The translations under genes were made by a program, and so were the position numbers. A model generated the notes under the pieces. It was not told where the DNA came from. It searched no databases and worked only from the letters and a program-made list of their open reading frames with translations. A DNA stretch of 56,634 nt from Salisapilia sapeloensis (Eukaryota; Oomycota; Peronosporomycetes; Peronosporales; Salisapiliaceae), in assembly GCA_023334545.1 (NCBI GenBank), contig JAADVB010000111.1:1-56634 (forward strand), given 5' to 3'. Shown one piece after another: positions 52,287 through 56,634 of the stretch. How positions within the stretch are numbered: the first letter of the stretch is position 1; each line of letters begins with the position of its first letter.

Positions 52287-53820
52287 CTACTCTCTCGCTG
52301 CTTTAATCAAGTGGTAGTCGTACCCACTCTCGACCTCAGACACAGTCCTTCCCTTGAGTGCGTCCATTGGTTGCACCCCAAAGGTCATCGTCCACTCGAA
52401 CGCCTGGCCTTGTCCTAGGATCAAATCATCAGTTCCTACCTCCAACATCTTTTTCAAGTACACACATACGAGTCACAAAGGACATTTTGTCAACGCCTTT
52501 CCCAATCGATGTCACATCCGCTACCTCCATCGTCTCATTATCTGTGATAGCGAGAGGAAACTTGTGAGCAGTCGCACGCACTTGCGAAATTTCTTCCGTC
52601 GTTGCCTTATGCCCCGACGGTGTCCTTCCTAGCATCCACAATTGGCTATCCTCTACGTTTCCCTTAGTACGTCACGAAAGATACATCACCCAAGGTCGTT
52701 ACCAGTGATAAATGTCGTATGAAAGTGGCTACATTCAAGCAGCCGAACCGCATCACTCGTCCGCACGAGTCGCGGGACGAGCTGGTCCGAATCCTTCTCA
52801 CTCTCGCCTTCTGGATTCAACAATTTGCCCCACACGTATAGCTCCCCATCCGTCGTGATGGCACAAGAATGGTTAAAGCCAGCATGCACAGAAGCCATGG
52901 GAATGTTTTTCAACGCAAGAAGCTCTTGCGGAGCGTTCACATTGGCTGAGCCGTAGCCCAATTGCCCTCGTTCACCTTTGCCCCATGAAAAGACAGATCC
53001 AGAAGACGTGAGTGCCAGACCGTGTTGATACCCACATGCGATATCAACCACAGCATCATCTTCATCTCCAATCAGAATCTCTGATGGCATATTGACTGTA
53101 TTCGTGTCCGTTCCGTTGCCACATTGGCCGTAGCTATTGGACCCGAGAGCAAAGAGACGACCGCTTTCGGTCAAAATGTATGTAAGAGCAGCACTACAAA
53201 CGATCTTCTTAGCTTTCTCGCCTTCTGGAAGAGGCAAGATAGTCGGGATAAGTGTGTCCACGCGAGCTTTCAAGGCGATGCCATTCACGATACGAAGTAG
53301 TGACGGGAAGAAGCGATTCATGTTGGTCGATCGAAGGACATCTCGGAACGAATGCGTCCGGCCGTACTGATAAGCATCTCCGTCATCCGTGACAAAGCCA
53401 CCATGAGCCCTGGAAATCGATGAGTTTGAATCATGGTGGATGCAATGGAGATGAGTACCATCCGGCGGAGATCTGTCGGATCGCAAGTGATTCCGTGCTG
53501 GCAAGTGGTGTCGGCGATTCGACGTCTTGAAAGTCGCCCATGCCGAGAGAACCTAGATAACCTTTGCCGTAGGAATAGACACCATCTACACACTAAGAGT
53601 TATGATATATCCTAATAACGGTTGGAAGGGTGATAATGGTACGTGGAGTATGAATGCCACGACTGGTGGAGAATGGCGTCAATCCTAGTCATCACAATGC
53701 ATATTCATAAGTATATGGGTCCTTATGACGTGAAACAGTAGGTATACCACTTGATTGCATACCTGCATGTGCCCGTGCGACAGTAGGAAGGAGCCGGACA
53801 TGCCTCCGAAGCTGCGTCAT
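52287..53820 (-). CDS. RCC1-repeat protein with mitochondrial-type presequence (six exons)
   Basis: Exons on the minus strand are 53820-53763, 53684-53643, 53585-53459, 53409-52703, 52652-52470 and 52414-52287; introns are 78, 57, 49, 50 and 55 bases. All phases agree and give 414 residues. The first two exons encode a basic, acid-free leader (MTQLRRHVRLLPTVARAHAG) likely to direct import into mitochondria. RCC1 blades follow: GVYSYGKGYLGSLGMGD, ISAGWAHGGFVTDDGDAYQYG, LFALGSNSYGQCGNG, IACGYQHGLALTSSGSVFSWG, VHAGFNHSCAITTDGELYVWG and a late LWMLGRT. The sevenfold beta propeller plus leader is like animal RCC1L (WBSCR16), tied to mitochondrial fusion and mitoribosome assembly. This match is by architecture only. 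Confidence 0.8.
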
Positions 53821-54092
53821 TGATTTCTTGTCTTATTTGTGTCCTTGTGTTCGAAACATGTTTCTAACGTTTCCGATCACAACATTCTTGGTAATGGTCG
53901 TACTCACGCATGGCTTCCATCGCATTGTGCTTTGCATGATGGATGAAAGAGCGGTTGAAATGTACACATGCCATCAACTTGTTCGTCCGCATTCATGAAA
54001 CTCGCATGTAATTGCAAACAGTTGAACCGATTCAAAGCAACGTTTCTAACCACGTAATCAGACGTCACGATTTTTTGGGCACAGAAATCGAA

Positions 54093-55401
54093 ATGAGCAA
54101 TCGGTTCGACTTGGAGGCACGTCTGCGTGCGTTGCGAGCGCCCACGAGTACATCTTCACAGTCGTCTCTATCTGAAAATACACCTCCTCCCATCTCTACG
54201 ACTACTTCTAGTCCGATCAATGAGCAAAGTCCATTGCTTTCGCCTACAAACGGAACTATCCGACAAGTTCTCGGACCCGAATATGATGCTGCAGTCCAAC
54301 TAGCTCAACAAGCCATCGCGTATGAGCGACAGCAGCACGTTCGGACTGCTGTCAAGGGATATATCCAAGCAGGACAACAATTAATCCAGCTGGGTCGCAG
54401 CCAGTCGGACCCACAGCTCCAGAAAATGTACACCACTCCATCTAAAATCACCATGATACCCTTTATTCATATCTCTTTTCTATACTAGTATCCGGAAGAA
54501 AGCATTGGCATTACTCCAACGAGCAGAAAAGCTATCCGACTGGCTAGGCAACTCGTCTGACGAAGCTGTTGCCGCTGCATATCAGAAAGCCAAGCAGGTA
54601 GATGAACAAGCATTTGCAGCAAAGCAGGCAAAGGTCGAACGTATGCAGTCTGAAAATCAAAACATTCGCGACAAGCTGCACCAAGTCTCTACTCTCTCTA
54701 CCGTCCGTAATCGCTACTTTCGCCGTAACGCTCGTCGACGACAGAGTAGTCAGTCCCGTCGATCCAGTGATGCATCTAGTACCCCTTCTACCCCCGCTCC
54801 AACAGACCCTTCAACATCAAGCGATACAGACACATCTGATGTGCCTCTATCCAACAAGAAACTAGATCTCGTCAATGAACTCCATGCACGTATCGGGTTA
54901 CCGGAAATCAATCACTTACGGTCCTTCCAACCGCTGCATGATAGTGCAACGGATGAAGCCAAACGGCAACTGCTCGAGTCTGAACTGGATGCTGCACAGC
55001 GTGAGGCAAGAGAGCTTCGCGAAACTTTAAAAAGCATGGAAGAAAGCGTCCGAAAAGCACAAGAAGAGTCGCTCGAAACATCTCAGCGTGTCGAACAAGA
55101 AAAGGAGGATGACTTACAACAAGTCCGAGAGGAATTAGCTCGTGTCCGGGGTGAATTGGAAAAGGAACGACGACTCAGTGCGTCGTTCAACAGCACCCGA
55201 TCTTTCCGATCCACTGACAGCGATGACCCAGATGCGTATGAGAATCCAGACGTCATCCAACGTCTGCGTAAGTCACTTCAAGACATGGACGTATCAGAAC
55301 TCGAGACGGATGAAAGGCAACCTCCGCGGCAACCTCCGCGGCAACTCTCGTCCATGTCGTCCATGTCGTCGCAAGACTCGGACGAAGGTTGTTGGATCTA
55401 A
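54093..55401 (+). CDS. MIT-domain protein with C-terminal coiled coil
   Basis: Exons are 54093-54427 and 54489-55401 (61-base intron), giving 415 residues from ATG 54093. A Ser/Thr-rich start is followed by a three-helix MIT domain (about 68-135) split by the intron: AVQLAQQAIAYERQQHVRTA, GYIQAGQQLIQLG and KALALLQRAEKLSDWL. MIT domains bind ESCRT-III tails and place proteins on endosomes or abscission sites. A second half carries a Ser/Arg-rich patch and a long coiled coil (about 285-365). Near the C-terminus are small tandem repeats, PPRQ twice and SSM twice. No AAA or protease domain follows, so it is not VPS4 or a calpain. It is divergent from the RCC1-like gene, with 272 bases between starts. 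Confidence 0.75.
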
Positions 55402-55546
55402 TTTCGAAACACATGATCTTTACATGCCCGAATTACTTGCTGTCTGTATATCGTTTACAAGAAAATATGTTGACCTCCTCTCATCCGCATTCGATCCATT
55501 TCCGAATTTTCGTCCGCGCGCGCACTTCTCGAAATCTTTCTCGAAG

Positions 55547-56634
55547 ATGGGTCTCGACGATATCCACGATACGATGGAAGCCATGAGCTTTGCACGTAAA
55601 GCTGCTGGCACAGTGGCTGCCGTGACGATCCTGTTGCTTGTTTCGATCCCGACGGACTTGTTCCTCTTCGCACTGATTGACATTGGTATCCAATGGATCG
55701 TTGCACTCGCGCATGCAATCCCGAAACAGACGGAGCGGTACTTTGATGTGACGGGATCCGCGACACATGTCACGTTGGCTGTCCTCGGTTTCTTGCTGTC
55801 GGACAACAAGAACTGGCGCAACATGCTTTTGACCGTGTTTGTCTGCACTTGGACGATCCGACTTGGCCACTTCTTGTACGTCCGCATCTCCGAAAATGAC
55901 GGTGTTGACAAGCGTTTCCGCGATATTCGCGTCACTCCGCTTCGATTCTTCTCGGCCTGGAGTCTGCAAGGTGTCTGGATCTTTTTGACGCAGCTGCCCG
56001 TCTTCATGAGCTTTGTCCACTCGGATGGAAACTCGAACGTCCACGTCTTGGATGTCTTTGGCATTCTCCTGTGGGTCACCGGCTTCGTCATTGAGGTAGT
56101 CGCCGACCACCAGAAGTGGAACTTCCGCCTCAAGGAAGAGAACAAGGACAAGTTCATCCGTCATGGGCTCTGGTACTACAGCCAGCACCCGAACTACTTT
56201 GGCGAGATGCTCATGTGGTGCGGTATCTACTTTATCAGCGTCCACTCGCTTACAAGCGGTTGGTACATGCTCGTGTCGTTGCTCAGCCCTCTCTTCGTCA
56301 TCTTCCTCTTGACCAAGGTGTCTGGTATCACGCACATGGAAGAGCTGAATGAAGAAAAGTGGGGACTGCTCGAGTCGTACAAGAAGTACAAGAGCCGAAC
56401 CAGCTCCGTTTTGCTTTTGCCGAAGAAGCAGCAGAGCTCGGATGAAGAGGACAAGGACGAGAAGCACTTCTGGGAACAGGACAAGGCTGAGAAGGGTGAG
56501 AAGAGTGGAAGCAAGATGCCTTGGAACAAGAAAGAGTCTAGCAAGGATGAAGACAAGCACTTCTGGGAAAAGAAAGACTCGAGTAAGGACGAGGACAAGC
56601 ACTTCTGGGAAAAGAAAGACTCGAGCAAGGACGA
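55547..56634 (+). CDS. DUF1295 membrane oxidoreductase-like protein, 3' end cut off
   Basis: The frame is open from ATG 55547 to the window edge, at least 362 residues, with no stop. It is a multi-helix membrane protein of the DUF1295/steroid 5-alpha-reductase-like family. The hallmark is GLWYYSQHPNYFGEMLMWCG (about 207-226), the NADPH-binding region shared with sterol C14/C24 reductases and 5-alpha reductases. Earlier helices include TWTIRLGHFLYVRISENDG and DIRVTPLRFFSAW with QGVWIF. The substrate is unknown; a lipid or steroid-like compound is likely. After the membrane part comes a charged tail built of a 14-residue repeat (KKDSSKDEDKHFWE) that runs off the window. The typical family length is about 250-300 residues, so the tail is an extension. 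Confidence 0.85.
   Translation, partial: MGLDDIHDTMEAMSFARKAAGTVAAVTILLLVSIPTDLFLFALIDIGIQWIVALAHAIPKQTERYFDVTGSATHVTLAVLGFLLSDNKNWRNMLLTVFVCTWTIRLGHFLYVRISENDGVDKRFRDIRVTPLRFFSAWSLQGVWIFLTQLPVFMSFVHSDGNSNVHVLDVFGILLWVTGFVIEVVADHQKWNFRLKEENKDKFIRHGLWYYSQHPNYFGEMLMWCGIYFISVHSLTSGWYMLVSLLSPLFVIFLLTKVSGITHMEELNEEKWGLLESYKKYKSRTSSVLLLPKKQQSSDEEDKDEKHFWEQDKAEKGEKSGSKMPWNKKESSKDEDKHFWEKKDSSKDEDKHFWEKKDSSKD
56528..56634 (+). repeat. 42-base tandem repeat encoding charged 14-residue units
   Basis: Units begin at 56528, 56570 and 56612; the last is cut by the window end. Each encodes a Lys/Asp/Glu-rich block with the core HFWE. Degenerate earlier copies occur near 56460-56500. The total copy number is unknown. 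Confidence 0.85.

Noticed and set aside
55481-56602. A 373-codon open frame on the minus strand
   Set aside because: It lies opposite the DUF1295 gene, which shows clear family motifs. The minus frame is low in complexity and lacks a domain; it is a shadow caused by codon bias and the repeat.

Overview
The window is nuclear DNA from a eukaryote, very probably an oomycete (water mould, downy mildew or white rust relative). The grounds are: protein genes packed 50 to 300 bases apart and mostly intron-free or split by 49-79 base GT-AG introns; oomycete-type core promoters (a TCAYTYY initiator next to a CAWTTT-like element) before several genes; a GH16/KRE6-type beta-glucan synthesis protein, an M96-like mating protein, an elicitin-like secreted protein, an LpxK homologue and a TPH-domain flagellar protein. 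The genus cannot be fixed from this sequence. No rRNA, transposase, reverse transcriptase or CRISPR was seen.

Layout. Bases 1-5060 are AT-rich and gene-poor, with a 146-base foldback, a tRNA-Val(TAC) and a decayed trypsin-like pseudogene. From 5 to 13 kb lie a bacterial-type MscL channel with a zinc ribbon, a nine-C2 ferlin and, on the other strand, a four-exon PHD-TAZ zinc-finger protein. From 13.1 to 16.3 kb there is a gene desert holding two identical, divergent tRNA-Leu(CAG) genes. From 16.3 to 25.1 kb come a secreted lipase, a GH16 glucan protein, a PX-domain protein, an M96-like protein and an elicitin-like protein. After a 2 kb gap, 27 to 40 kb is dense housekeeping: phosphate acetyltransferase, a TPH coiled-coil protein, LpxK, MTHFR, threonyl-tRNA synthetase and the NVL/RIX7 AAA ATPase. 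From 40 to 50 kb lie a 2,784-residue four-repeat cyclic-nucleotide-gated channel and a PKA-like catalytic subunit. The end holds a mucin-like membrane protein, a six-exon RCC1-repeat protein with a presequence, an MIT-domain protein and a DUF1295 protein cut by the window edge.

Several gene models differ from simple open reading frames. Nine genes were rebuilt by finding introns whose phases and flanking domains agree: MscL, ferlin, PHD-TAZ, elicitin-like, TPH, LpxK, NVL, PKA-like and RCC1-like; the lipase and MIT genes also have one intron each. Most starts were moved to the first genuine ATG.

Functional themes. The channel and the adjacent PKA-like kinase suggest a cyclic-nucleotide signalling neighbourhood. 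The lipase, GH16, elicitin-like and mucin-like proteins act at the cell surface or outside. Phosphate acetyltransferase, LpxK and MscL are bacterial-type families embedded in a eukaryotic chromosome. The most interesting object is the single-chain four-domain channel with asymmetric pore filters and one canonical nucleotide-binding site.
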